Below are positions 1-8,840 of a DNA stretch of 64,000 bases, piece after piece. This DNA is from Candidatus Poribacteria bacterium (GTDB taxonomy: Bacteria; Poribacteria; WGA-4E; WGA-3G). The notes under the pieces are model-generated. The model had not been told where the DNA came from. It worked only from the letters and a program-made list of their open reading frames with translations, and did no database searches. The position numbers were made by a program, and so were the translations under genes. Position 1 is the stretch's first letter; each line of letters opens with the position of its first letter. The stretch is from contig OY282386.1 of NCBI GenBank assembly GCA_958295945.1, positions 1,240,001 through 1,304,000 of the forward strand. The letters run 5' to 3'.

Positions 1-191
1 TTGATTGGGAGGACTGCGGTTAAGGAGAGTGTTTGTGACGTGCCATCACCTGAAATACCAAAGTCCATTGTCTTCGCATCAGTCGGCAAGTCAGCAAATT
101 GACTATATACAGGCAAAGCATTATAAATACATAAGAGTGCTATAAATGTAAAAAGATAGATATTTTTGCATTTCGGACAACTAAAGGACAT
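1..191 (-). CDS. Secreted protein, N-terminal part only
   Basis: A reading frame starts at an ATG at 191 and stays open for 63 codons to the window edge, so only the N terminus is visible. It starts MSFSCPKCKNIYLF and continues into a hydrophobic stretch (FTFIALLCIYNALPVYS) that looks like a Sec signal peptide cleaved after VYS, although the early CPKC pair is unusual for a signal peptide. The visible mature part (FADLPTDAKTMDFGISG) matches no family I recognise. Upstream lies a short AT-rich stretch before the next gene's 3' end. Function unknown. Confidence 0.5.
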   Translation of the reverse strand, partial: MSFSCPKCKNIYLFTFIALLCIYNALPVYSQFADLPTDAKTMDFGISGDGTSQTLSLTAVLPI

Positions 192-351
192 TATTTTGTA
201 ACTAGTTCCCTTGTGCATCAAGTTCCACCGAGGAGAATCATATATAATCAAGTTTGCAATTAATGAAACATATTGCCCCAATTGCATATCCAATCTATAT
301 CAAGTAATGTCCGAGACGCAATGAATTGCGCGAGGACAGGCGCGTTTTTTC

Positions 352-852
352 TTAATTTGAAGTGTTTGCATTGATTAGTATTCCTAATAGACAAGCATCT
401 ACCAATCCACCAACAATACACCCGCCTAATGCCCAATTATATCGTTGTTTTTTCATATAGATCTCATAGTAGTCAATATAAAATGCAACATATTGCGGTG
501 ACTTACCAAGTGTCCGTGCTGCTGGGACTGACTTTATTTCCCTTTGTGATATAATTGGACCGATAATAGGTAAAAAGCATCCTGTTGTGAACCACAATGT
601 TTGATTGAAATGTGCTTTAACATCTTTTTTAGCATCAGCGATTGCTTGTGCCTCATCTGATGATGGTATATCCTCTTCTTTACCCTCAATCCGTCCTGGT
701 ATAATAATATCAACTTTACCTGAAGGCAATTGCTGAACTTCATACCTGTCTATTGGTTGCTCTTGTGCAGAAGTTGGTGTTTGTGATGCCACACAGAACA
801 ATAATACGGAAATGATGACCATCAAGAACTGAGATTTGGAACATATCTTCAT
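352..852 (-). CDS. Small exported or membrane protein, unknown function
   Basis: A 166-residue protein. I prefer the ATG at 852 over the one at 870 because GGGAG lies about seven bases upstream and the protein then starts directly with a signal-like segment (MKICSKSQFLMVIISVLLFC, ending near SAQ). After a polar middle region with an acidic patch come two hydrophobic stretches, around TGCFLPIIGPII and near the C terminus (GGCIVGGLVDACLLGILI), so it is probably anchored in a membrane. The N-terminal segment could be a cleaved signal or a further anchor. I do not recognise the family. Confidence 0.6.
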   Translation of the reverse strand: MKICSKSQFLMVIISVLLFCVASQTPTSAQEQPIDRYEVQQLPSGKVDIIIPGRIEGKEEDIPSSDEAQAIADAKKDVKAHFNQTLWFTTGCFLPIIGPIISQREIKSVPAARTLGKSPQYVAFYIDYYEIYMKKQRYNWALGGCIVGGLVDACLLGILINANTSN

Positions 853-979
853 ATATTTCTCCCTTTCCATAAGGCATTCATCCTATATATAATGAATAAG
901 AAAATAAAATTTCAGTCTTTGAATGCCAATTATCTGTTATACCGTTGAAAATACATTTGTTCTGAAATAACGAAATATT

Positions 980-1702
980 CTAATTCCTCTTCTCATACAC
1001 ATGTGTCGTAGAAGTATCTGCCCAATATATCACAAGAAGTTGACCGTCCCATGTATATGTGCTAACAGAAAGTGCCTGGCTTCCGTCAGGGGACCAATTG
1101 ATTGTTCCTTTATTTCTACCATAAGGCTCTACCAAATTATAGGAACCGGAGAAAAATTGTGATTTGTCTTCAAACTGCCGTGTAAAGGTAGTTGTAGTTA
1201 ACCGCATTGATCCACCTAACGATTGTACAGTTTCACCATTTACTTGCGTTCTAATAAGCTCATATACGCCTCTCAGCGTGTTAGCAATTTCATAAGCTTT
1301 AGAATATACAATAATAGTTGCAGATTTTGTTACTTCTTCTTCTCCACCGTCCCGCACTGATAAATAAACTGTAATTGTTTTGGGTGGCACAACTTCCTCA
1401 TCGGGTAAAGGCGGTGCTATCCATTCGACTTTTGGCTCTGTATTATTCTTTAGAACGCCATCAGATACGTCCCATAAGTAAGATAAGGTGTCATCTTCAG
1501 GGTCAAAAGCAGTAACTCTGAGCTCTATAGTTTCACCATATTGCACCTCACTTGGCACAATAAAACCGTTGATTTTAGGTGTGTCATTTCTCCAACCTTC
1601 ATATAGGTCACAACCGCCAAATACTGCACTTAGAAGAACTAAGTGGAGAATCAGGACACCGAGTTTGGAGTATACTTTTGTATTCACAACACTTTTCCTC
1701 AT
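980..1702 (-). CDS. Putative lipoprotein with PKD/Ig-like domain
   Basis: A 240-residue protein with a hydrophobic N terminus ending in VFGGC, an acceptable lipobox, so it is probably lipid-anchored in the envelope. Residues about 45-135 resemble a PKD/Ig-like beta-sandwich: GETIELRVTAFDPEDDTLSY followed by LWDVSDG is the usual PKD pattern, and the domain ends in TITVYLSVRDGG. The C-terminal 100 residues (from LRGVYELIRTQVNGE) look like a small beta-rich domain typical of lipoproteins that measure or bind, but I cannot name it. It stands alone, with gaps on both sides. Role unknown, presumably cell-surface. Confidence 0.6.
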   Translation of the reverse strand: MRKSVVNTKVYSKLGVLILHLVLLSAVFGGCDLYEGWRNDTPKINGFIVPSEVQYGETIELRVTAFDPEDDTLSYLWDVSDGVLKNNTEPKVEWIAPPLPDEEVVPPKTITVYLSVRDGGEEEVTKSATIIVYSKAYEIANTLRGVYELIRTQVNGETVQSLGGSMRLTTTTFTRQFEDKSQFFSGSYNLVEPYGRNKGTINWSPDGSQALSVSTYTWDGQLLVIYWADTSTTHVYEKRN

Positions 1703-2349
1703 TTATGTATATCAGTGTATTTGTTAGACACCGATATATCCTGCAAGTTCAGAAAACAGAAATGTTTATACCATTCACGGTAGATTAGAATAAATTATGC
1801 ACTCTATTCATTGCCTCGGTGCCACTTAGCACTTTTATCATGTAATACAAATTTGACCGTTTATATTATACTTAGTCAGACCATCTTTGTCAAATCAAAT
1901 AGCAAGAAGGGGTGTGTAAAGTTTTTGTCACTAAAAGTGTCAGTTTAGTTTAATTCTATTTTGTCTGAACCAGGATTTTCAGGATCAGTAGACGTACAGG
2001 ATTATGGGTCTGAAGTTTCATAGTGCTATTGATGAGATAAGCTGCACCATAGACGTAATTTACCGTCCTTCCAAGGCCGGTAGGTGCGGTTTCCTAACCG
2101 AACCCGATCTTCCGAGAAAACCATTGTGAACGCCATTGGCACAAATCCGGTTCGGTTAGGAAACCGAACCTACCGTAGTGTGTAAATAATTGTGGTTTTT
2201 CTATAATGGTGTATTGTCTATCAGAAATGGTATTATATCTGGGTTGGAGTCTGAAAGACAAGGGTTTTTGTGGTTGGGAACAATGGATTTCCTGTATGTT
2301 TTTAGTTTGAGGTGGTTTGTATGAATTTTGGCTTTTTTACGAATATGTT
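1703..2349. other. Intergenic region with degenerate repeats
   Basis: No convincing gene. Around 1960-2006 there is a degenerate repeat (TGTCTGAACCAGGATTTTCA and onward) that recurs with changes at about 60955-61000. The strong palindromic unit at 2078-2175 is listed separately. The rest is AT-rich, without promoter or RNA features I can support. Confidence 0.5.
2078..2175. repeat. Palindromic intergenic unit, 27-bp arms
   Basis: Two 27-bp arms (2078-2104 and 2149-2175) are reverse complements with one mismatch; the core is GGTTTCCTAACCGAACC. A 44-base loop separates them. The outer ends read CGGTAGG and CCTACCG, the same start used by many other palindromic units in this window. No reading frame is involved. 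Confidence 0.85.
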
Positions 2350-4173
2350 CTATTCTTTGACTTCCTTATATCCTTTTGGCAATGGTTCTCCTCCGACAAG
2401 TGCTGTTTTCAAAGGACGGACATGTCGACAACTCCCACGATGCTGAAATCCAGGACAATCACAGGTTATATCAGCACTAATTACCTCTAATGTGTAAAAC
2501 TTGCCTTTTTGTGATGAACTTTCGGCGTGATAGATGGAACGTTGGGGACCGGAAAGGACTTCTGCTAATATGCGGATTGCTTCATCAGAATAAGGTATAA
2601 GTTGTTGGCGTGTGGCTTCTTCAAGGTGTGATGCGTTTTCTTCAATGTATGCATTCCCTGCATTCAGTAGGACTTCTTGTATATTTTCTTCCTTAATTTC
2701 ATAAGATTTAACAGAGAGTGCGTTCATCATCCGTTTGAGTTCGCTGAGGACATCTAACTTAATCGCTGCTTCACCGCCTGGCACCAATACTGAACCTTCA
2801 ACGATAGAATCCATCAATGCTGCCTTCGTTTCTAATACAGTCTTGACGAAGGAATCGACGGTACCTGATGCGATCATATAGGTTACATTGACAGTGCCAG
2901 TTTGTCCGATACGATAGGCGCGATCCTCTGCCTGCCAATGATTAGCAGGAACCCAATCTAAATCGTTGAAAACAACTTGACGTGCGGCAGTAAGGTTTAT
3001 ACCGACCCCCGCAATGTGCATATTTGCGATGAATAATCTAATGTTCTCATCGTTTTGAAACCTATCAACCCTTTCCTGTCTTTGATGTATTGGCACATTA
3101 CCTGATACATATACAGCTCTGTCCTTGAAGTGTTTTTGGAAACGCTGCATTGTATTTAGAAAAGAGGTGAAAATAATGACCTTCTCTCCCTGTTCTAAAG
3201 CATTTTCAACGAATTTTATTGTGTGCCGACATTTGACGAAGGCAATCGCCCTGCGAACTTGTGTTACTCGTCCCATAGCATTTCCGACATCTGTTAGGTC
3301 CATCGATGCCTCAAATTCATCGCGTTGTTCCGATGTGAATTCAAGAGATTCAGGTAATCCTATCAATTGTTCTGGTGTCTCAAATTTATGCAGGAAGTCC
3401 TGCAGTAATCGGTTGTAGTGTTGGATAGCATAAGGATGTAGTTCTACATCTAACCAAGTACGAACTTTAGGTGGAAGGTCTAAAACTTCATCTTTTGTGC
3501 GGCGTAGCATTACGCCGTGTAGTTGCACAGTTAATTCTTCAATATTACTTGCTCCATCTGCTACTAAACCGAAGTCTCCCTGATATGCTTCACAATATCG
3601 TTTTGCAAAACTAAGGAAACTTTTACCAAGTGGGTGGTTGAGAATCTGTAGTAATGGAAAAAGGTCGCGGGGACGGTTTGTCATCGGTGTACCAGTGAGT
3701 GCATGGACAACAGGTTCATCAGAAATCTCTTTGATCAATTTTGATGCGTTTTTGCTTCGTTGGCTCTGGTAATTCTTTAGGTAATGTACTTCGTCAAAAA
3801 CAACACCTTTCCAATCAAACTCCAGAAGTTGCTCAAGGTTTTTTCCAAGGATTTCATAGTTGATGATAACCCAATCTTGATAATGAGTTGGTGGGAGCGG
3901 TGCGGGGCCAACGATGGCAGGTTCTGCATTTGGCAGGACGATATTGATTTCGCGTGCCCAATTCCGTTTGATAGATGCAGGACAAATAACGAGGTAGGGA
4001 CCGACAGGTTCAGCTTCAACCATTGCTAACACGGATTGGCGCGTTTTTCCCAAACCCATATCATCAGCAAGGAGTGCGCGACGCCGTCCTAATAAGAAGG
4101 CAATGCCTTCTATTTGATGTGGAAACAGGCCCTTTGCGATTTTTTCAGCACGATCTTTTCCTGTGTGCTGCAT
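2350..4173 (-). CDS. SNF2-family helicase-like ATPase with C-terminal SWIM zinc finger
   Basis: A 607-residue superfamily 2 protein of the Snf2/SMARCAL1-like type. In order: Walker A in LADDMGLGKT (about 35-44), motif Ia region, DEAH-type box FDEVHYLKN (about 130), motif III LTGTPMTN, and the C-terminal RecA domain with AEDRAYRIGQ (motif VI). Near the C terminus a SWIM-type zinc-binding motif, CDCPGF...GSCRH, should bind nucleic acid or a partner. It is expected to translocate on double-stranded DNA and remodel protein-DNA or fork structures. It lies 29 bases downstream of a vWA gene on the same strand, with a restriction-modification pair further upstream, so it may be transcribed with them. 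Whether it works with them is unknown. Confidence 0.85.
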   Translation of the reverse strand: MQHTGKDRAEKIAKGLFPHQIEGIAFLLGRRRALLADDMGLGKTRQSVLAMVEAEPVGPYLVICPASIKRNWAREINIVLPNAEPAIVGPAPLPPTHYQDWVIINYEILGKNLEQLLEFDWKGVVFDEVHYLKNYQSQRSKNASKLIKEISDEPVVHALTGTPMTNRPRDLFPLLQILNHPLGKSFLSFAKRYCEAYQGDFGLVADGASNIEELTVQLHGVMLRRTKDEVLDLPPKVRTWLDVELHPYAIQHYNRLLQDFLHKFETPEQLIGLPESLEFTSEQRDEFEASMDLTDVGNAMGRVTQVRRAIAFVKCRHTIKFVENALEQGEKVIIFTSFLNTMQRFQKHFKDRAVYVSGNVPIHQRQERVDRFQNDENIRLFIANMHIAGVGINLTAARQVVFNDLDWVPANHWQAEDRAYRIGQTGTVNVTYMIASGTVDSFVKTVLETKAALMDSIVEGSVLVPGGEAAIKLDVLSELKRMMNALSVKSYEIKEENIQEVLLNAGNAYIEENASHLEEATRQQLIPYSDEAIRILAEVLSGPQRSIYHAESSSQKGKFYTLEVISADITCDCPGFQHRGSCRHVRPLKTALVGGEPLPKGYKEVKE

Positions 4174-4202
4174 GTAGTAATCCTTATGAATTCAGTTTCT
4201 AA

Positions 4203-5174
4203 TTAATCTCTATCAACGAGCCAGAAATCACCTTTACTGTCAATACTTAGCTGCTTAAGCATCACTGCTCCAGGAAAACTCGATGCAATCCCGATACTCA
4301 TCGCGAATATTTTTCCATTCCCTTTCGCGTGTCCCCCAACAAATTTCAAATCAGGTGTTTCAATACTTGTAGGAATACCATCACTAAAGAGAACGACAAT
4401 GGTGGGAGAGGTTTTTGCAGTCTCTGTCAACGCAGTGAGCATATCGTAATCGTTTCCTTTTGTGTATATTTGCGATTTTATATCCGCTAAATAGGCAGAC
4501 GATGCTTCCACTGATTCTTGTTTCACAGGTACATAATCGTCATGATAAACAACGTACTCCGTGCTAAAGGCGACGATATTAAAAGTGTCGTGTGGTTCAA
4601 GGAAAGTCAATGAATCTCGCATGATGTCAACAACCTTTTTTAGTTTGTAATGCGCTAAGTTCTGAAGGCTTGAGGACAGATCAATGCAGTAGACAATGCG
4701 TTGCGGTCCATCTTGTGCTTCAATGAATTTTACTAACCTGCTTTTGGGACGTTCAGGTATTTTCTTTTCTTTCTTGATGGGTTGTGCCACGCCTCTCGGA
4801 ATTTGAGCTGGACCTTCAAACTTAATGTCAACTGCAGTGGGTGCGACTCCATCACTTAGATTTACTTTTTCAAAAGGTTGAAACACCGTGGGTTCAGATG
4901 CAGAAACGACACCGTGCTGTGAAACGGGTTGATTGCTTGTCAGTATCTTCATGTTGGGTTGATTTGTGGTTTGCGAAGTCTCTTTTCGGATCTGTGTGCG
5001 TTTTGGAGGGGTGATCCGTTTGGTTTTCGGTTGCTCCACAGTAGTGAAGATTGCATCAATGCTATCTGGATTGTGGCTTGGCATGGTGTTGAACCAATAA
5101 AAGAAACCGATGATCCCAACGATGAGATGTAAGGCGAATGAGACGAATAGTGACGTGCTTTTTTTATATTTCAT
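4203..5174 (-). CDS. Inner-membrane anchored von Willebrand factor A domain protein
   Basis: A 323-residue protein if the ATG at 5174 is used (an in-frame ATG at 5210 would overlap the upstream stop). One N-terminal transmembrane helix (FVSFALHLIVGIIGFFYW) is followed by a long Pro/Lys/Thr/Gln-rich linker, as in TonB-like proteins. The C-terminal vWA domain shows the MIDAS motif DLSSSL after QRIVYCI, and LFSDGIPT as the second metal loop. This suggests a metal-dependent adhesion or scaffolding role reaching into the periplasm. A similarly built N terminus is found on the DUF4159 protein at 52091-53425. It sits between the restriction enzyme gene and the SNF2 gene. Confidence 0.75.
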   Translation of the reverse strand: MKYKKSTSLFVSFALHLIVGIIGFFYWFNTMPSHNPDSIDAIFTTVEQPKTKRITPPKRTQIRKETSQTTNQPNMKILTSNQPVSQHGVVSASEPTVFQPFEKVNLSDGVAPTAVDIKFEGPAQIPRGVAQPIKKEKKIPERPKSRLVKFIEAQDGPQRIVYCIDLSSSLQNLAHYKLKKVVDIMRDSLTFLEPHDTFNIVAFSTEYVVYHDDYVPVKQESVEASSAYLADIKSQIYTKGNDYDMLTALTETAKTSPTIVVLFSDGIPTSIETPDLKFVGGHAKGNGKIFAMSIGIASSFPGAVMLKQLSIDSKGDFWLVDRD

Positions 5175-5199
5175 TATAATGTGCCATATTTTATGATTA

Positions 5200-6258
5200 C
5201 TACGGGTCAAAATCTACATTAGAAATTTTATCATATTTCCGTTCTTTGAAAAAATTAGCAAATTCAGGTGAAGTTGAAGGAAATTCAATCTTGATTTCAT
5301 TAGCAAGTTTTTGTAATATTTTATCGCCAATTAAATCAGATGATTGACCATTTAAAGCTTTTTCGTACCATATTTCAAGCTCATTCAAAGTTATTACACT
5401 CTGAATCCGCCCGGCATTTCCAAGTTGTTTAAGAACAGAAACAAGTACATCTTTTTCGGATTCCTTGCAGACAATTATTATACGATCTGCTGAAATGTCA
5501 CCACTTATATTTTCAATTACAGTAGGAGTCAAAGAGATATGTTTTATCTGTATAGCGACACCAAAATTTGCCCACATATCAATACCTCTGTCAGCAGCAT
5601 TTGTGACACCTACACGAAATACCTGAGCTGTATGGTATATCTCAGGGATCTCTTCTGACAATCCAAGAACTTTCTGCACAAAATCAGAAAACTCTTTAAG
5701 AATTGTTTTATTTATGTTTTTGATTTTCACCCCGATATTTACTTCTAGTACTTCCAAGAGTGTCGAAAATAATGCATAAACCACTATTTCATATATCTTA
5801 TCAACACTGCGTGAAAGCCCAGGATTTCGCGTAAATTGCTCAACAAAATTGCTGAGGACAAAAGATTCTTTACCTGACTTTAAAACATAAGATAATCCTG
5901 CAGACATTTGAGCTAGCCTGTTTTTCAGAGCATCGTAAATATAAGCTTCAACCGCCCCGTTGCTGTTTCTGTTTATTATACCTAATTGTACCAAAACAGC
6001 TGGAGGTGTAGCATTGGGTTCAAAAAGATTATCTTGGAATCTTGAACTGGATGTAGATATATTTCCAACAAACTTCAGTGAAATCTCATCTCGCCATTTT
6101 CTGGAGGGTGTTCGGTAAGTTTCTAAATCGTGTAGATCAATATCCCTTTCTATTCGGTCTCTTTGAAGTATTTCTGCTATTTGTATAGGTTTGTAAAAAT
6201 GGACCCTAGCCCTATTAATAACGGTATCAAGATGTTTTTTAGCGGTTTTATTGTCCAT
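5200..6258 (-). CDS. Probable HaeII-family type II restriction endonuclease
   Basis: A 352-residue protein overlapping the 3' end of the cytosine methyltransferase gene by 11 bp, the usual layout of a type II restriction-modification pair. The N terminus (RARVHFYKPIQIAEIL) matches my memory of the HaeII family, which is also about 350 residues long. A candidate nuclease core is D-x9-Q-x-K in GIDMWANFGVAIQIKH (about residues 225-240), a variant of the PD-(D/E)xK pattern. If it is a HaeII relative, its target would be RGCGCY, protected by the neighbouring enzyme. The family call is from memory, but the pairing with the methylase is clear. Confidence 0.65.
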   Translation of the reverse strand: MDNKTAKKHLDTVINRARVHFYKPIQIAEILQRDRIERDIDLHDLETYRTPSRKWRDEISLKFVGNISTSSSRFQDNLFEPNATPPAVLVQLGIINRNSNGAVEAYIYDALKNRLAQMSAGLSYVLKSGKESFVLSNFVEQFTRNPGLSRSVDKIYEIVVYALFSTLLEVLEVNIGVKIKNINKTILKEFSDFVQKVLGLSEEIPEIYHTAQVFRVGVTNAADRGIDMWANFGVAIQIKHISLTPTVIENISGDISADRIIIVCKESEKDVLVSVLKQLGNAGRIQSVITLNELEIWYEKALNGQSSDLIGDKILQKLANEIKIEFPSTSPEFANFFKERKYDKISNVDFDP

Positions 6259-7234
6259 TAGGCATCACATTATCAATAGTATTGAACAATGGTAATTGCT
6301 CTCCTGGTTTTATTATAGGTTTTTGTAGATTTAATGCTTGTAACATTTTTTCGGCGATGGCATGAATTACCGGAATAGCTACGCTATTTCCTATTTGTTT
6401 TCGGAATTGTGTTAGATTCCCAACAATTTTGAAGTCTTCAGGAAAACCTTGCAAACGTAACATTTCTCTACGGGAAGGCCGCCGTACACCGTTAACTAAA
6501 AGATAATTGTGAGATGCATTAGCTCTCAACGCACACGAATATGGTAACATTGAAATATTACCTCCCTTGTTTTCATGCCAAATAGATGGAAAAAACGGTA
6601 CGCCTTTGCATTTTGCAAGACGCGATTCACGTATACGAGATGATGCAAACAGTGTAGGGTCAACGTCCTCGTCAGGTTCAAGGACCTCTGACAAAGGTTT
6701 GTAAATGCTGGTCCCTATCGGAAAATTAAATGGACTCGGTTCACGAAAACCTATGATAAAAATACGTTCTCTTTTCTGTGGCAATCCGAAGTCCAACGCA
6801 TTCAACACTTTGTAATAGATAGCATAACCAAGGTGTAAAAGGTGTTTTTGTATAAGAGAAAAGGTCCGTTTTTTGTCATGTGTGATCAGCTGCTTAACGT
6901 TTTCAAGTAAAAACGCTTTTGGTTGTTTCTTTCTCAATATTCGAGCAATATCAAAAAACAGTGTACCGCGTGTGTCTTCAAAACCCTGTTTATCACCGAT
7001 AATGCTGAAAGGTTGACACGGGAAACCCGCCAATAAAATATCGTGGTATGGGATATCTGCTTCGTTAATTTTCGTAATGTCGCCTGTGGGTTCTTCACCA
7101 AAATTATACGCGTAGGTTTGTTGAGCGTGTATATCCCATTCGGAGCTGAATACACACGTTCCACCTAACCTTTCAAATGGAATACGAATTCCACCAATTC
7201 CTGCAAAAAGATCTATAAAACTAAAACTGTTCAT
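6248..7234 (-). CDS. DNA (cytosine-5)-methyltransferase of the restriction-modification pair
   Basis: A 328-residue C5-cytosine methyltransferase. The ATG at 7234 puts motif I (DLFAGIGG) close to the N terminus as in the family; a longer frame back to 7453 would overlap the dehydrogenase gene and encodes unrelated residues. Motifs in order: I (FAGIGG), IV with the catalytic Cys (GFPCQPFS), VI (ENV), VIII (QKRERIF), IX (MLRLQGFP) and X (GNSVAIPV). All key motifs are present, so it should be active with S-adenosylmethionine. It precedes and overlaps the putative restriction endonuclease and presumably protects host DNA from it. Confidence 0.92.
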   Translation of the reverse strand: MNSFSFIDLFAGIGGIRIPFERLGGTCVFSSEWDIHAQQTYAYNFGEEPTGDITKINEADIPYHDILLAGFPCQPFSIIGDKQGFEDTRGTLFFDIARILRKKQPKAFLLENVKQLITHDKKRTFSLIQKHLLHLGYAIYYKVLNALDFGLPQKRERIFIIGFREPSPFNFPIGTSIYKPLSEVLEPDEDVDPTLFASSRIRESRLAKCKGVPFFPSIWHENKGGNISMLPYSCALRANASHNYLLVNGVRRPSRREMLRLQGFPEDFKIVGNLTQFRKQIGNSVAIPVIHAIAEKMLQALNLQKPIIKPGEQLPLFNTIDNVMPNGQ

Positions 7235-7316
7235 TGTGTTTAGAATATGACATCCTTTATTGAATAGGTAGACTTTTATTAATGCTAAACCTGACAGTAA
7301 CTTTGCGTTAAACGAG

Positions 7317-8774
7317 TTAATTCCACCTCTCCACAACAACCTTTTTCTGTGTAAAGAAGTCAACAGCATCCCAACTTTGTCCGTGCAAATCACCGAAGAA
7401 GCTATCCTTCCAACCGCTAAAGGGGAAGAAAGCCATCGGTGCTGCGACACCAATGTTTATACCGATATTGCCAATCTGTGCTTCGTAGCGGAACTTGCGT
7501 GCTGATGCTCCACTGCTTGTAAAAAGACATGCCATATTGCCATAACTGCCGCTATTGATAAGTGAGATAGCATCGTCAATTGAATCAACATGAATCAGTC
7601 CTAATACCGGTCCAAAGATTTCAGTTTTTGCGATTTCACCTTCTGGGTCAATATCAGCAAGGACGGTTGGACGGATGAAGTTTCCGTTTTCACAACCTGA
7701 AATACTGGGATAACGTCCATCCACGAGGACGCGTGCCCCCGCATCAACCCCTGTCTGAATAACACCCTCAATGCGTTTCCGGCTATTATCCGTGATGACA
7801 GGTCCCATTTGGACATCTTCATCTAATCCGTTACCAACGACTCTATCAGTTGCAGTTTCACTTATTGCTTTTGGAAACCAGTTCCGAGCACCACCGACAG
7901 CAAAAACCAGTGAAGCGGCGAGACATCTTTGACCAGCACAACCGAATGCACTATCCGCAGTAGCATTGACCGTGAACTCCGGATCAGCATCTGGAAGAAC
8001 AATCAATGGATTCTTTGCCCCTCCTTGACACTGAACGCGTTTTCCATGTGCAGCGGCTTTAGCATAGATCGCTTTTGCTGTGGTTGTGGAACCGACAAAA
8101 CTAATTGCACGAATTTCCGGATGCTCCAAGATTGCATTCACTGTCTCTTGTCCACCATTGACAAGATTGACAACTCCTTCTGGTAACCCAGTCTGTTCAA
8201 GGAGTTGGAAAATCTTCTGCATGGTAAGTGGTACTTTTTCCGATGGTTTTACAATGTAGGTATTGCCGCATGCGATTGCGTATGGAAGAAACCAGAAGGT
8301 AATCATACCGGGAAAATTGAAAGGTGCGATGACAGCACTGACCCCGACAGGTTGACGAATCATGAATTCGTCAATACCGGTTGCGATGTCCTCCAAATTC
8401 GTGCCTTGCATCATTGTCGGAATGCCACAGGCGACTTCAACGTTTTCAATTGCACGTCTCATCTCACCTTTTGCTTCTGCCAGCGTTTTTCCACATTCCA
8501 GTGTGATCGTTTTGGCAATGTCGTCTATATTCTCCTCAAGAAGATTTTTCAGTTTGAAAAAATATTGAATACGTTGTACTGGAGGTGTGCGTCTCCATTC
8601 GTCAAAGGCATTAGCTGCAGCTGCTGCAACTTGATTAACCTCGTCTGTGGGAGACATAGGCACTTGTGTCAGGACTTCACCCGTTGCGGGGTTTGTTACA
8701 TCAAGTAATTCAGAAGATTCTGACTGATGCCATGTGTTGTTAATATAGTTCAGAATTGGGGTCTGTTGGTTCAT
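7317..8774 (-). CDS. mmsA: Methylmalonate-semialdehyde dehydrogenase (CoA-acylating)
   Basis: A 485-residue aldehyde dehydrogenase superfamily member. NAD-binding and catalytic features: [24 protein letters not shown], then [10 protein letters not shown] with the catalytic Cys. The position that carries the general-base Glu in ordinary aldehyde dehydrogenases is QGGAKNP, without Glu, as in the CoA-dependent methylmalonate-semialdehyde subgroup. Expected reaction: methylmalonate semialdehyde or malonate semialdehyde plus CoA and NAD to propionyl-CoA or acetyl-CoA, CO2 and NADH, in valine, thymine or inositol breakdown. None of these pathways' other genes are adjacent, so the physiological substrate is open. 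The intergenic gap to the methylase gene is short (82 bp). Confidence 0.85.
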   Translation of the reverse strand: MNQQTPILNYINNTWHQSESSELLDVTNPATGEVLTQVPMSPTDEVNQVAAAAANAFDEWRRTPPVQRIQYFFKLKNLLEENIDDIAKTITLECGKTLAEAKGEMRRAIENVEVACGIPTMMQGTNLEDIATGIDEFMIRQPVGVSAVIAPFNFPGMITFWFLPYAIACGNTYIVKPSEKVPLTMQKIFQLLEQTGLPEGVVNLVNGGQETVNAILEHPEIRAISFVGSTTTAKAIYAKAAAHGKRVQCQGGAKNPLIVLPDADPEFTVNATADSAFGCAGQRCLAASLVFAVGGARNWFPKAISETATDRVVGNGLDEDVQMGPVITDNSRKRIEGVIQTGVDAGARVLVDGRYPSISGCENGNFIRPTVLADIDPEGEIAKTEIFGPVLGLIHVDSIDDAISLINSGSYGNMACLFTSSGASARKFRYEAQIGNIGINIGVAAPMAFFPFSGWKDSFFGDLHGQSWDAVDFFTQKKVVVERWN

Positions 8775-8840
8775 AGAATGACAACCTTTGTAAGATTTTG
8801 TAATCTGTGCGTCTTGAACTGTTGTGCTGTAAACCTTATA

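Noticed and set aside
6248-7453. Longer methyltransferase with 73 extra N-terminal residues
   Set aside because: The extra part overlaps the dehydrogenase gene, has no ribosome site, and puts motif I far from the N terminus; ATG 7234 fits the family.
8205-8708. 167-codon frame on the plus strand
   Set aside because: It is antisense within the clear mmsA gene and Cys-rich in the way shadow frames are.
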